DNA of 64,000 nt from Arsenophonus sp. aPb (GCF_029873475.1 NZ_CP123499.1:1426001-1490000); one strand, 5' to 3'. Shown: positions 16,614 through 25,950, numbered from the stretch's first letter. Notes: generated from the letters alone by a model not told the origin. Translations and numbers: made by a program.

Positions 16614-18653
16614 ATGAATAATTATATTAAACTGGCTTTTGTGTTTGGTATAACTACAATGGCTACTTCATTCGCAGATACTGTAGCGCCTCCAACACTA
16701 TTAACAGCTCAGAAGCTTCCTCAGCTTCAACAGGAACGCCAGCATGCCATTATTAGCGAAAGAGTTGTTTCACGCTTTACCCGTTCTCACTATCGTCAAT
16801 TTGATTTGGATGAAAATTTTTCTAGCAAGATTTTTGATCGCTATTTAAATCTGTTGGATTATAGCCACAATGTTTTTTTACAATCGGATATTGATAAATT
16901 TGCTAGTGAAAAAAGTAAAGTAGGACAACAACTTAAAACTGGTCATCTCAATGAGCTATATGCAATATTTAATTTAGCACAACAACGGCGCTATGAACGT
17001 TTTCAATACGCTTTATCACGGCTTAATATGCCGCTAGATTTTGCTAATAATGACGTTATTGAAGTTGATAGAAGTAAAGCGCCTTGGCCTAAAAACGTTG
17101 AGGAGCTAAATAAGCTGTGGGACGCAAAAGTTAAGTTTGATTGGTTGAATCTGAAGCTGTCAGGCAAAAATGACAAAGAAATTAAGCTAATATTGACCAA
17201 ACGCTATAATTTTGCACTAAAACGTCTAGCACAAACCCAAAGTGAAGATGTTTTTCAGTTGATTATGAATGCTTTTGCACGAGAAATAGATCCGCATACT
17301 AACTATCTATCTCCCCGCAATACGGAACAGTTCAATTCAGAAATGAGCTTATCATTGGAAGGGATAGGCGCAGTACTTCGGCAAGATGAAGATTATATTA
17401 TTATTAACTCAATGGTGGCAGGTGGCCCGGCAGCAAAAAGTAAATTATTAAAGGTTGGCGATAAGATTATTGGTGTAGGCCAAATGGGTAAGTCGATGAC
17501 AGATGTTGTTGGCTGGCGACTAGATGATGTTGTTGCGCTAATCAAAGGACCTAAAGGCAGTAAGGTACGTCTTGAAGTTATTTCAGATTCAAAAGGCGCC
17601 AAGCCCCATACCGTGACATTAATCCGTGAGCATATTCGACTGGAAGATAGAGCGGTGAAACTGACGATTAAAAATGTTGGCAAGGAAAAAGTTGGTGTAC
17701 TTGATATTCCCGGTTTTTACGTTGGGTTAACCAATGATGTTAAAACACAGTTACAAAAAATGGCTAAAAGTCATGTCGTTGCACTTGTCATTGATTTACG
17801 AGGCAATGGTGGTGGTGCTTTAACCGAAGCAGTATCATTATCGGGTTTATTTATTCCAAGTGGTCCAATTGTTCAGGTGCGTGATAACAACGGTAAAATT
17901 CGTCAGGATGTGGATGATGATGATGTTGTTTATTACAAAGGCCCACTTACAGTATTAATTGATCGCTTTAGTGCTTCAGCATCAGAAATTTTTGCTGCGG
18001 CGATGCAAGATTATGGTCGAGCATTAATTGTTGGTGAACCATCCTTTGGTAAAGGAACCGTTCAGCAATACCATCCCTTGAGTCGTGTTTATGATCACAT
18101 GTTACGCCCAGATTGGCCTGCTTTAGGCTCTGTCCAATATACTATTCAGAAGTTTTATCGTATTAATGGCGGAAGTACCCAGCGCAAAGGCGTAACACCG
18201 GATATTATTATGCCAACAGGTATAGATCCGGTTGAGACAGGTGAGAGTTTTGAAGATAATGCCTTACCTTGGGATAGTATTGCGCCAGCTAGCTATAGTG
18301 TTATTGGTAATATTAGCCAATATGTTGCTAATTTAATTGCTAATTATAAGGAACGTATAGCGAAAAATCCTGAGTTTAAATATATTGAGGAAGATATTGC
18401 CCGCTATCATGCTATGAAAGCCAATAAAAATATTATTTCGCTTAATTATGTTAAGCGTGAAAAGGAAAATAAAGAAGTTGACACGATTAAATTACATCGC
18501 ATCAATGAACGCTTTGCTCGACAAGGCAAAGCACCATTAAAAACGATAGATGATTTACCTAAAAATTATGAATTGCCAGATCCATACCTTGATGAAACAG
18601 TGAGAATTGCAGTTGATCTTGCAGATTTGGCAGTGCATCATCAGGCTAAATAA
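16614..18653 (+). CDS. prc: Prc (Tsp), tail-specific periplasmic protease
   Basis: A 679-residue periplasmic serine protease that degrades proteins with nonpolar C-termini; with NlpI it controls the hydrolase Spr and it processes FtsI. A signal peptide is followed by the N-terminal helical domain, a PDZ domain (about 240-330, VAGGPAAKSKLLKVGDKIIGV) and the protease core with the Ser-Lys dyad in RFSASASEIFAAAM and GEPSFGKGTVQQ. Complete compared with E. coli (682). Confidence 0.96.
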   Translation: MNNYIKLAFVFGITTMATSFADTVAPPTLLTAQKLPQLQQERQHAIISERVVSRFTRSHYRQFDLDENFSSKIFDRYLNLLDYSHNVFLQSDIDKFASEKSKVGQQLKTGHLNELYAIFNLAQQRRYERFQYALSRLNMPLDFANNDVIEVDRSKAPWPKNVEELNKLWDAKVKFDWLNLKLSGKNDKEIKLILTKRYNFALKRLAQTQSEDVFQLIMNAFAREIDPHTNYLSPRNTEQFNSEMSLSLEGIGAVLRQDEDYIIINSMVAGGPAAKSKLLKVGDKIIGVGQMGKSMTDVVGWRLDDVVALIKGPKGSKVRLEVISDSKGAKPHTVTLIREHIRLEDRAVKLTIKNVGKEKVGVLDIPGFYVGLTNDVKTQLQKMAKSHVVALVIDLRGNGGGALTEAVSLSGLFIPSGPIVQVRDNNGKIRQDVDDDDVVYYKGPLTVLIDRFSASASEIFAAAMQDYGRALIVGEPSFGKGTVQQYHPLSRVYDHMLRPDWPALGSVQYTIQKFYRINGGSTQRKGVTPDIIMPTGIDPVETGESFEDNALPWDSIAPASYSVIGNISQYVANLIANYKERIAKNPEFKYIEEDIARYHAMKANKNIISLNYVKREKENKEVDTIKLHRINERFARQGKAPLKTIDDLPKNYELPDPYLDETVRIAVDLADLAVHHQAK

Positions 18654-18670
18654 TAATTAAAATTCACGTT

Positions 18671-18704
18671 ATACAAAAAACCGGCTGTTGCTGGTTTTTT
18701 GTAT
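18671..18704. terminator. Bidirectional-type terminator after prc
   Basis: A near-perfect 15-bp stem, ATACAAAAAACCGGC/GCTGGTTTTTTGTAT, with a 4-base loop, 17 bp after the prc stop. The T-run lies inside the stem. Confidence 0.85.
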
Positions 18705-19336
18705 ATAGAGTTTATTAATCTTTATTGAAAATTTTTACCTCCATTCCAGGTTATTTATTTTATAATTTAACTTATTGAGATAGATGCCTTTTATTTAAGT
18801 GATGACTATATTATCTTCGAGATAGCTTAAATAGGGCTATTTAATAATATGTTATAGCTTATATAATTTATCGCTATTTGAATTATCTATTTATATTCAC
18901 ATATTAAATCTAATCTATTTGTATAACAATATTTAATGTTTTTTAGCGTGTTATCAATTATTTATTAATAATTTTACAACTCCTTTATAAAATATGAATA
19001 TTATATTATTTTGCTGAGCTGTAACTTATTTGGAGCATAACTAAACAAATAATTTTAACTCATTAAGCAAAAAATGAAGCCATAATTGACCCGCTTACAG
19101 TTATTTTGTATAGTTTTTAACTATAATGGTTTTATTAAAAACAATAAGTTATATTAACAAGTCGTTATTAAGATAAATAAAAATGCAAGCTTATGCTGGT
19201 TTTTTTGTAAAAATGTAAAGTTGCGTGGTTTTTTCCATATCTGCACAACAAAGGGCTTGAAAAATAGTTAAAAAACATTATTTATATTACTAATTTAATG
19301 TTAATCGTCATTAATTAATAAAGGAAAGCAATTTTT
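18705..19336. other. Long AT-rich spacer before htpX
   Basis: About 630 bp with no open frame or recognised RNA. The only features noted are a weak heat-shock-like promoter near the right end and a direct repeat GTAAA-N3-GTAAA at 19207-19219. Confidence 0.4.
19256..19280 (+). promoter_or_regulatory. Weak sigma-32-like promoter candidate for htpX
   Basis: CTTGAAA (19256-19262) matches the heat-shock -35 box; 13 bases on, ACATTATT is a poor match to the CCCCATTT -10 box. htpX is a heat- and envelope-stress gene in E. coli, which makes this plausible but not secure. Confidence 0.25.
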
Positions 19337-20221
19337 ATGATGCGAATCGCCTTGTTTTTACTTACAAACTTGGCAGTTATGTTTGTATTTGGGATTATTT
19401 TAAGTTTGACTGGTATCCAGGGACAAAGTGTTCCGGGGCTAATGATTATGGCTGGTCTTTTTGGTTTTGGTGGCTCATTTATCTCATTATTAATGTCAAA
19501 ATGGATGGCATTACGTTCTGTTGGAGGGCAGGTGATTGAAAGTCCGACAACAGAAACAGAACATTGGTTGTTAAATACCGTCAAGCGTCAAGCTGATCAA
19601 GCTGGTATTAAAATGCCAGAAGTTGCTATTTATCAGGCACCTGATATTAACGCTTTTGCTACCGGGGCCCGTCGTGATGCGTCTTTGGTTGCTGTTAGTA
19701 CCGGTTTGCTAGAGAGTATGGATCGCCATGAAGCCGAAGCGGTTATCGCTCATGAGATCAGTCATATTGCTAATGGTGATATGGTAACAATGACTTTATT
19801 ACAAGGAGTCGTAAATACTTTTGTCATTTTTATTTCACGTATCATCGCTCAGCTGGCGTCTGGATTTTTGTCAAACAACAATAATGACAGTGAAAGTAAC
19901 CAGGGTAACCCAATGATTTACTTTGCTGTATCAATGGTGTTAGAAATTGTATTTGGTATTTTGGCAAGTATTATTACTATGTGGTTCTCACGCTATCGTG
20001 AATTCCGTGCAGATGCTGGTTCGGCTCATTTAGTAGGTAAAGAAAAAATGATTGCTGCGCTACAGCGTCTAAAAACAAGTTATGAACCTCAGGAAGCTGG
20101 TAGTATGATGGCTTTTTGTATTAATGGCCGTTCTAAATCATTTAGTGAGTTGTTTTTATCACACCCTCCTCTTGATAAACGCATTGAAGCTTTACGTATG
20201 GGCACTTATCTGAATCAATAA
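19337..20221 (+). CDS. htpX: HtpX, membrane zinc metalloprotease
   Basis: A 294-residue inner-membrane M48 protease that removes damaged membrane proteins alongside FtsH. Two N-terminal helices (about 4-24 and 32-54) precede the zinc site HEISH (H139, E140, H143) and two further helices. The third zinc ligand Glu is in YREFRADAGSA. The C-terminal SHPPLDKRIEAL motif is intact. Length matches E. coli (293). AGGAA lies ten bases before the ATG. Confidence 0.95.
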   Translation: MMRIALFLLTNLAVMFVFGIILSLTGIQGQSVPGLMIMAGLFGFGGSFISLLMSKWMALRSVGGQVIESPTTETEHWLLNTVKRQADQAGIKMPEVAIYQAPDINAFATGARRDASLVAVSTGLLESMDRHEAEAVIAHEISHIANGDMVTMTLLQGVVNTFVIFISRIIAQLASGFLSNNNNDSESNQGNPMIYFAVSMVLEIVFGILASIITMWFSRYREFRADAGSAHLVGKEKMIAALQRLKTSYEPQEAGSMMAFCINGRSKSFSELFLSHPPLDKRIEALRMGTYLNQ

Positions 20222-20231
20222 AACAATAACT

Positions 20232-20260
20232 AATCCCACCTAAACAGGTGGGATTTTCTT
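20232..20260. terminator. Terminator between htpX and yecF
   Basis: A perfect 10-bp stem, AATCCCACCT/AGGTGGGATT, with loop AAAC and TTCTTATT after it, ten bases beyond htpX. It lies at the convergent end of htpX and yecF and probably serves both. Confidence 0.85.
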
Positions 20261-20261
20261 A

Positions 20262-20483
20262 TTAACTTCGATAGGCAGTTTTGATTTGTTCGATTATTCG
20301 TTTAAAAACTTCTGCTTGTTTAGGATCTTGCATGGTAAGCATTTCTTTTTCTATATTGAGTATAGCTCTTCCCGCATCAGCTTGATTTAGTGCTTTTAAT
20401 ATATAGGTTATAAAAGTTTTCAAGCAACCAATTTCAGTAGCAATGGTTTCTGTATCAGGAGTACTCGAACAATCATTTGTCAT
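20262..20483 (-). CDS. yecF: YecF, DUF2594 small protein
   Basis: A 73-residue protein of unknown function, matching E. coli YecF in IGCLKTFITYILKALNQADAG and the C-terminal IEQIKTAYRS. Mostly helical, no signal peptide. In E. coli it sits by sdiA and uvrY; here it stands alone, convergent with htpX. Confidence 0.78.
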   Translation of the reverse strand: MTNDCSSTPDTETIATEIGCLKTFITYILKALNQADAGRAILNIEKEMLTMQDPKQAEVFKRIIEQIKTAYRS

Positions 20484-20828
20484 TTTTATGCCTCAATGAA
20501 TTAAAAAATAAAGCAATAATTACTTTGGCGTATTTTACACAGTTGTGGAATTCAATATAAGACTTTATACCAGTTTTTTAATTTAAATAATCTATTTAAT
20601 ATAATATTAACTATTTGATTTTAGTCTTTATAATATCTCTTTATTGCTATTGTATTACAGAATTAAATGGCGAAGAATGGTAATAAAAACAAGGTTGTTG
20701 ATAAGTGCGGCAGTTATTACTGTTTAGTAAAATATTTAATTTATCCACGTAAATATATTCACAATTATTTTATCACTTTTATCTTATACTTAAAAAGTTG
20801 GATTAAAAACTTTTAGATGGAGGTGTGT
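20484..20828. other. Spacer between yecF and the usp pair
   Basis: 345 bp, AT-rich. It must hold the divergent promoters of yecF and the first usp gene. No operator or RNA structure was recognised. Confidence 0.35.
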
Positions 20829-21257
20829 ATGTATAAAGTTATTTTAGTGGCTGTTGATATTGCTCAAGAAGAATTAACCAGTAAAGCTATACGACAGGCA
20901 GTACAGTTTGCTAAAGTTTCAGGAGCTAAACTAAATTTTATCCATGTATTACCTATTTCATCGGCGATTATAAATGCTTATGCGTTGGGATATATGGAAA
21001 TAAAAGATCGTGCCACACTAAAAGCAGAAGATGATATGCAAAATCTACTTGAACCAATCGATTTACCCGCGGATCGCCTGGGTTATACCATTGCTTTTGG
21101 CTCGCCGCGTGATGAAATTGTTAGTCGAGCAGAGGAAATTAACGCTGATATCATTATTCTTGGTTCAAGAAGTCCCAATATAACAACTCATCTGTTAGGC
21201 TCGACAGCGGCGGGTGTTGTACGTTATGCAAAAACGTCTGTATTAGTAGTGAGATAA
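20829..21257 (+). CDS. Universal stress protein, UspF-like (copy 1)
   Basis: A 142-residue single Usp domain of the ATP-binding UspF/UspG group. The nucleotide-binding motif is ILGSRSPNITTHLLGSTAAGVV (G-x2-G-x9-G-S type), and the N-terminal strand MYKVILVAVDI is typical. The start at 20829 is preceded by GGAGG at five bases; the ATG 12 bases earlier contains that ribosome-binding site. A paralogue follows 139 bp downstream. The exact partner in E. coli is UspF by overall pattern. Confidence 0.85.
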   Translation: MYKVILVAVDIAQEELTSKAIRQAVQFAKVSGAKLNFIHVLPISSAIINAYALGYMEIKDRATLKAEDDMQNLLEPIDLPADRLGYTIAFGSPRDEIVSRAEEINADIIILGSRSPNITTHLLGSTAAGVVRYAKTSVLVVR

Positions 21258-21396
21258 GGATTAATAATCAAAACTAAAAGTTTAATCATTTATTATTTTA
21301 ACGACTAGTTTAATCAATTTTATTGCTTTAGTACGGTATTTTAAATTAATGAAAATGGAAATTAAGATTTAGTGCTTACCGTGTCAAGGAGTAAAT

Positions 21397-21834
21397 ATGT
21401 ATAAAATAATTCTCGTTCCAATTGATATCTCAGAAAAAGAACTAATAAAAAAGGCACTTAAACATGCACTTTATATTGCTAAATTATCTGATGCTAAATT
21501 ACATTTCTTGCATGTTGCCCCTGATATGTCTCGTTATTCAATGAGTTATAGTTATCATTATGATTTATTAGCAAATTTTGCAAAAAAAACAATCGAAAGT
21601 TCAGCAAAACAATTAGAAAAAATAGTTAAGCATATTGATTATCCTAAAGAGAAAATTTCTTATTCTGTGGAGATGGGGTCACCTAGAGATAAAGTTCTAT
21701 CAGAAGCAGAAAAAATAGGCGCTAATTTGATAGTAGTTGGCTCTCGCCGCCCCAATATTGCCACCCATTTGCTAGGTTCTAATGCTTCGGCTATTGTTTC
21801 TAATGCCCTGATTTCGATATTGATAGTTCGCTAG
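21397..21834 (+). CDS. Universal stress protein, UspF-like (copy 2)
   Basis: A 145-residue paralogue of the preceding gene, with MYKIILVPIDISEKEL at the start and VVGSRRPNIATHLLGSNASAIV as the ATP-binding loop. The C-terminus ends ILIVR, as in the first copy (VLVVR). The two have diverged widely in the middle, so the duplication is old. AAGGAG lies five bases before the ATG. Confidence 0.85.
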   Translation: MYKIILVPIDISEKELIKKALKHALYIAKLSDAKLHFLHVAPDMSRYSMSYSYHYDLLANFAKKTIESSAKQLEKIVKHIDYPKEKISYSVEMGSPRDKVLSEAEKIGANLIVVGSRRPNIATHLLGSNASAIVSNALISILIVR

Positions 21835-21937
21835 TTAATATTATTATAATGCAAAAATTTAGTTAATTTGGCTATTTTGGGTTAAATTAGTGGCTGATTT
21901 TTTATTTTAATCATATTGAATGCAAGGTATCGCAGCA

Positions 21938-22060
21938 ATGATTAGTCGTAGTAAATTAGATTATTTACAAAAAAGTAATGCTAATTTTGATCTAAATAGA
22001 GCGTTCCTAGTTATGTTGTCTGATATGGTCAACAACTTGATCCGCTATGATTACTATTAA
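21938..22060 (+). CDS. Possible 40-residue small protein
   Basis: A short open frame in the gap before yjjP, beginning MISRSKLDYLQK and ending NNLIRYDYY. AAGG lies nine bases before the ATG at 21938; a second in-frame ATG is at 21920. Not recognised as any family. Its codon use is unremarkable, and the length is short enough to be chance. Confidence 0.3.
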   Translation: MISRSKLDYLQKSNANFDLNRAFLVMLSDMVNNLIRYDYY

Positions 22061-22087
22061 TAAAATTCTGTAGGTATAGGCCACAAA

Positions 22088-22885
22088 ATGGAATATGTTG
22101 AATCTAATTATCATACTGAAACTGAAAGGCAGAGAAAAATTACGCGCCTATGTATTCAATGTGCTCAGCTCCTTTTTCAACATGGTGCTGAAAGTATGTT
22201 AGTGGAGCAATTATCAACCCGATTAGGCATTGCTTTAGGCGCGGATCAAGTTGATAGCGCAATTTCTTCTAATGCAATTGTATTAACAACCGTAATTGAC
22301 GGTCGTTGTATGACGTCTACCCGTAAAAATATTGATCATGGCATAAATATGCACGTGGTGACTAAGGTTCAGCACACGGTGATATTGGCTGAATATAAAT
22401 TGTTAGATAGCGATAAGGTTCAACAGCGTCTGGCTGAGATAAAACCACTACGTTATCCTCGTTGGTTACTGGTTCTTATGATTGGATTATCTTGTGGCTG
22501 CTTTTGTAGGCTCAACGGGGGAGGCTGGGATGGTTGCTTAGTCACTTTTATTGCCAGTGGCTGTGCAATGTACATTCGACAAATTCTTACAGCCCAATAT
22601 ATGAATCCATTGATTAATTTTTGTATTACCGCCTTTGTGGCCACCACAGTATCTGGTTTTGTATTAAAGATTCCTTATTTTTCCAATGCATCAACGGTTT
22701 CTATGGCAGCCAGCGTTTTACTGTTAGTTCCTGGATTTCCATTAATTAATTCTGTAGCAGATATGTTTAAAGGTCATATTAATACTGGATTAGCACGTTG
22801 GGCAATGGCAAGTTTACTCACTTTAGCAACCTGTATTGGTATAACCATGGCGATGGCTGTTTGGGGATTAAGAAATTGGGCATAA
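22088..22885 (+). CDS. yjjP: YjjP, ThrE-type exporter subunit
   Basis: A 265-residue membrane protein of the threonine/serine exporter (ThrE) family; in E. coli YjjP and YjjB together form a succinate exporter. It has a soluble N-terminal part (TRLCIQCAQLLFQHGAESMLVE, SISSNAIVLTT-like ISSNAIVLT, TSTRKNIDHGINMHVV) and five helices in the C-terminal half, with LLLVPGFPLINSVADM. Overlaps yjjB by 10 bp. Confidence 0.9.
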   Translation: MEYVESNYHTETERQRKITRLCIQCAQLLFQHGAESMLVEQLSTRLGIALGADQVDSAISSNAIVLTTVIDGRCMTSTRKNIDHGINMHVVTKVQHTVILAEYKLLDSDKVQQRLAEIKPLRYPRWLLVLMIGLSCGCFCRLNGGGWDGCLVTFIASGCAMYIRQILTAQYMNPLINFCITAFVATTVSGFVLKIPYFSNASTVSMAASVLLLVPGFPLINSVADMFKGHINTGLARWAMASLLTLATCIGITMAMAVWGLRNWA

Positions 22886-23346
22886 TATTTTTATTGACCT
22901 TAATTGAAAAAATGTTATTAGCTGCAATACCAGCAGCTGGTTTTGCCATGGTTTTTAATGTACCCGTACGGGCATTAAAATATTGTGCTTTGCTTGGCGC
23001 CGTAGGTTATGGTTTTCGTATGATACTGATGGAGATGGGCTTTAGTATTGAATGGGCAAGTTTTTGTGCTGCAATTTTAATTGGCATCATTGGTATTCAA
23101 TGGTCACGTTGGTGGCTGGCACATCCAAAAGTATTTACTGTTGCGGCAATTATTCCGATGTTCCCAGGGATAAGTGCATATATCGCGATGATATCGTTAG
23201 TAAAAATTGCTCATTTGGGTTATAATGCTGAGTTACTTGAGACATTAGTAACACATTTTATTAAAACTTTATTTATTGTCGGCGCGTTATCAGTTGGTTT
23301 ATCTATTCCTGGATTATGGTTATATCGTAAACGTCCACGAGTTTAG
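22876..23346 (+). CDS. yjjB: YjjB, ThrE-type exporter subunit
   Basis: A 156-residue membrane protein, partner of YjjP, with the ThrE_2 signature AHPKVFTVAAIIPMFPGISA and C-terminal GLSIPGLWLYRKRPRV. The TTG at 22876 is chosen: it gives the E. coli length (157), overlaps the yjjP stop by 10 bp, and is preceded by GGGGA at eight bases. The frame is open further upstream, but that part lies within yjjP and is not family sequence. Confidence 0.87.
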   Translation: MGIIFLLTLIEKMLLAAIPAAGFAMVFNVPVRALKYCALLGAVGYGFRMILMEMGFSIEWASFCAAILIGIIGIQWSRWWLAHPKVFTVAAIIPMFPGISAYIAMISLVKIAHLGYNAELLETLVTHFIKTLFIVGALSVGLSIPGLWLYRKRPRV

Positions 23347-23481
23347 TTTTGTATTGAATTTAAGGTAATATCAAATTCATCTGCTAAAAATTGAGTAATA
23401 ACGACTTGAACATCATTTTCTTGAGCATGTTTTAGTCACATCAATTAATTCTTCTTTTAAGAGTTTTATTAATGTATTCAT
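23343..23481 (-). pseudogene. Frameshifted small ORF after yjjB
   Basis: On the minus strand an ATG at 23481 opens MNTLIKLLKEELIDVTK. One shift near 23430 joins it to HAQENDVQVVITQFLADEF and then DITLNSIQN before a stop at 23343-23345. The joined product would be about 45 residues, amphipathic and acidic, and convincing as protein only when the shift is repaired. Family not recognised. The remnant's stop lies just inside the yjjB end. Confidence 0.45.
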
Positions 23482-23680
23482 TTTTTCTAAATAAAAATTA
23501 AATTTTTATTTAATGTATTTTAAAGCGTTAATTATATTTTTATACAAAAAAAGATATTTTTTTTATAGAAATTCATCATATAAAATAAGAAAATAAAATT
23601 AAATTTTTTCATGCGGTTGCGATAATAATGAAAAAATTATATGACTAAAATGATCGATTTATATATTAGTTTTAACCAGG
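23482..23680. other. AT-rich leader of endA
   Basis: No open frame or repeat. It presumably carries the endA promoter; no clear hexamers were singled out. Confidence 0.3.
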
Positions 23681-24685
23681 ATGTTAATTTTGAAATTAAG
23701 CCCTTTTTTAACGGTAATAATTACCGTGATAGTAGTTTTTTATACGCCATTTAATTTATCAGCGACTCCCACTAGTTTTGACGAAGCAAAAAAAATTGCC
23801 CGTAATGAAATTTACTTTGATCAAGCTGCCGGAAATCAAGGAACGCTTTATTGCGGATGCCAATGGCAATGGATGGGAAAAAGTGGAGGTAGGGTAGATT
23901 TAACTAGCTGTGGTTACCAAGTTAGGAAACAGATAAACCGAGCTCAGCGAATAGAGTGGGAACATATTGTGCCGGCATGGGTATTTGGTCATCAGCGTCA
24001 ATGTTGGCAAAATGGTGGGCGAAAGAATTGTGTAATTACAGATCCGGTTTTTCGCGCCATGGAAGCCGATCTGTATAACATTGCACCTTCAATTGGTGAA
24101 GTCAATGGTGATAGAAGTAACTTTAATTATGGTCAATTGCCAACCACATTTTTGACTTCTTATGGTCAATGTCAAAGCCGGGTGGACTTTAAAAATCGTA
24201 TTTTTGAGCCCAGGAATGAAGTAAAAGGCCAGGTTGCCCGGGTTATGTTTTATATGTATGACCGATATAATCTCAATATGTCAAAGCAACAACAACAGCT
24301 ATTAATCGCCTGGGATCGACAATTTCCGGTTAGTGAGTGGGAAAAGTTGCAAAATGAGCGCATTAGTAAAATTACCGGCCACTATAACCCGTTTGTAACC
24401 GCTGAATTAACCTGGCAATTAGGACATAAAAATCAGGCAGCGGGTTTATCTGCAATAACCGCTGAAATAGACAACAAAGTAAGCAAAACAAAGCGTAATA
24501 TTTCTGATATGGCAAACAATTATCTGACAACAATGATTAAAGGCAACCAAATTAGCCAAATATACCATTTTTCTCATTGTCAGGGATATAAGGTTTTATC
24601 AGCAAAAAATAGTGTTGTTTTTGAAAATGAGCAAGCAGCGATTGCTGCGGGTTATCGATTAGCAAAAAATTGCCAGCGACAATAA
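23681..24685 (+). CDS. endA: Endonuclease I (EndA) with C-terminal extension
   Basis: A periplasmic, non-specific DNase. A signal peptide (about residues 1-28, ending LSA) leads to the endonuclease I domain (about 30-240). Active-site features are RIEWEHIVPAW (catalytic His), ADLYNIAPSIGEVNGDRSNF (metal-binding Asn) and WDRQFPVSEWE. The protein has 334 residues, roughly 100 more than E. coli EndA; the extra C-terminal part is not recognised. AGG abuts the ATG, so the TTG at 23690 is a likely alternative start. Confidence 0.87.
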   Translation: MLILKLSPFLTVIITVIVVFYTPFNLSATPTSFDEAKKIARNEIYFDQAAGNQGTLYCGCQWQWMGKSGGRVDLTSCGYQVRKQINRAQRIEWEHIVPAWVFGHQRQCWQNGGRKNCVITDPVFRAMEADLYNIAPSIGEVNGDRSNFNYGQLPTTFLTSYGQCQSRVDFKNRIFEPRNEVKGQVARVMFYMYDRYNLNMSKQQQQLLIAWDRQFPVSEWEKLQNERISKITGHYNPFVTAELTWQLGHKNQAAGLSAITAEIDNKVSKTKRNISDMANNYLTTMIKGNQISQIYHFSHCQGYKVLSAKNSVVFENEQAAIAAGYRLAKNCQRQ

Positions 24686-24978
24686 AAAAACATTTATTAT
24701 CAAATAAATAGCATATTATCATGCTGGTCTTATTAACTCGGCTATTAATAAATTATCAAGTGACTGAAGGTGATTGTTTGCGTAATAAAGTTGACAGGCA
24801 AGCAATAATCGACAATATTTTTTGTATCACAGATGTTAAAATATTTTTATAGTCAATCAATGGATATAAGATAATATTAAGTTCTTGAAGATGTTTTATA
24901 GTCGTAGTTCTGTGTTTGATGCTGTTCAACATAGGGGATATAGATGATAAAATGTTTAAAATATACGCTTCAGACGTT
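24686..24978. other. Spacer after endA
   Basis: No convincing gene. A minus-strand open frame (24756-25004) has no recognisable product or ribosome-binding site and runs across the terminator hairpin. Confidence 0.35.
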
Positions 24979-25036
24979 AACCGGTTATAAGTTTTCCATA
25001 ACATGCAAGATGGAGAAATTTGTAACCGGTTTTTTC
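24979..25036 (+). terminator. Strong terminator-like hairpin upstream of phoH
   Basis: Arms 24979-24998 and 25011-25031 pair over about 20 bp with one bulge and wobbles, both carrying the palindrome AACCGGTT. The loop is 12 bases and TTTTTT follows. It lies about 105 bp before phoH and 290 bp after endA, so it may end an unrecognised small transcript, terminate endA late, or act as a leader attenuator. Confidence 0.6.
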
Positions 25037-25141
25037 ATGCAAATCATAAAATTGGAGTCAATTCTCTGTTTTAGATAGCTTTTTTGTGTAGATATTCAAA
25101 TATTATTACCATCGAAATATAGACTATCGAAAGGTAACACT

Positions 25142-25933
25142 ATGAGTAGACAGAAAGCTGCAACAAGAGCACGCCGAGAATTAAGAAGATCTTTAAGAAA
25201 AGAAAGCCGTTCGTCTCGTTTAAAAGAGATCAACAATGTGGCATCTTTTGCTGATTTTACAGGTATTGAAACCATTGGTATGGCATGTGAAACTCGTGAT
25301 CGTTCTCCCATTATTCCTCGCAGTGATGCACAAAGAAAATATATTGAAGCGATTAAGTGGCAAAAATTGATTTTGGCAAATGGTGAAGCAGGATGTGGTA
25401 AAACGTTTATTAGTTCTGCAATGGCTGCTGATGCCCTCATCAATAAAGAAATCAATAAAATTATCGTAACTCGTCCGGTTCTGCAAGCAGAGGAGGATTT
25501 GGGTTTCTTACCGGGTGATATGGCAGAGAAATTCGCGCCTTTCTTTCGGCCGGTATATGATATTTTAGCCAAAAGATTGGGTCACTCTTTTCTCCAGTAC
25601 TGCTTACGGCCTGAGATTGGTAAAGTAGAAATCGCGCCTTTTGCTTACATGCGTGGCCGAACCTTTGAAAACGCCTTTGTGATCCTGGATGAAGCGCAGA
25701 ATGTGACTGCCAATCAGATGAAAATGTTTTTAACCCGCTTAGGAGAAAATGTAACTGTAGTTGTCAATGGTGATGTTTCCCAATGTGATTTACCGTTAGG
25801 GATCATTTCTGGTCTGGAAGATGCGTTACGACGTTTTAATTGTGACGATTTGGTTTCTGTCGTGACATTTACCATTGGCGATTGTGTCCGCTCTGAGCTC
25901 TGCCATAAGGCCTTATTAGCCTATGAGCTTTAA
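25142..25933 (+). CDS. phoH: PhoH, ATP-binding protein
   Basis: A 263-residue P-loop ATPase. The Walker A motif is GEAGCGKT (residues 81-88) and Walker B is VILDEAQN, followed by NGDVSQCDLP. The N-terminal MSRQKAATRARRELRR and the PhoH core match E. coli PhoH, which is induced by phosphate starvation; its function is uncertain, perhaps RNA-related. No Pho box was seen upstream. It is the last core gene before the accessory island. Confidence 0.92.
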   Translation: MSRQKAATRARRELRRSLRKESRSSRLKEINNVASFADFTGIETIGMACETRDRSPIIPRSDAQRKYIEAIKWQKLILANGEAGCGKTFISSAMAADALINKEINKIIVTRPVLQAEEDLGFLPGDMAEKFAPFFRPVYDILAKRLGHSFLQYCLRPEIGKVEIAPFAYMRGRTFENAFVILDEAQNVTANQMKMFLTRLGENVTVVVNGDVSQCDLPLGIISGLEDALRRFNCDDLVSVVTFTIGDCVRSELCHKALLAYEL

Positions 25934-25950
25934 ATAGGTTGTTTATTGGC

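Noticed and set aside
19207..19219. CpxR-like direct repeat GTAAA-N3-GTAAA upstream of htpX
   Set aside because: CpxR sites usually have about five bases between the half sites; the spacing here is three, and such words are common in AT-rich sequence.
24756..25004. 82-codon minus-strand open frame
   Set aside because: No ribosome-binding site, no recognisable product, and it runs through the strong terminator hairpin.
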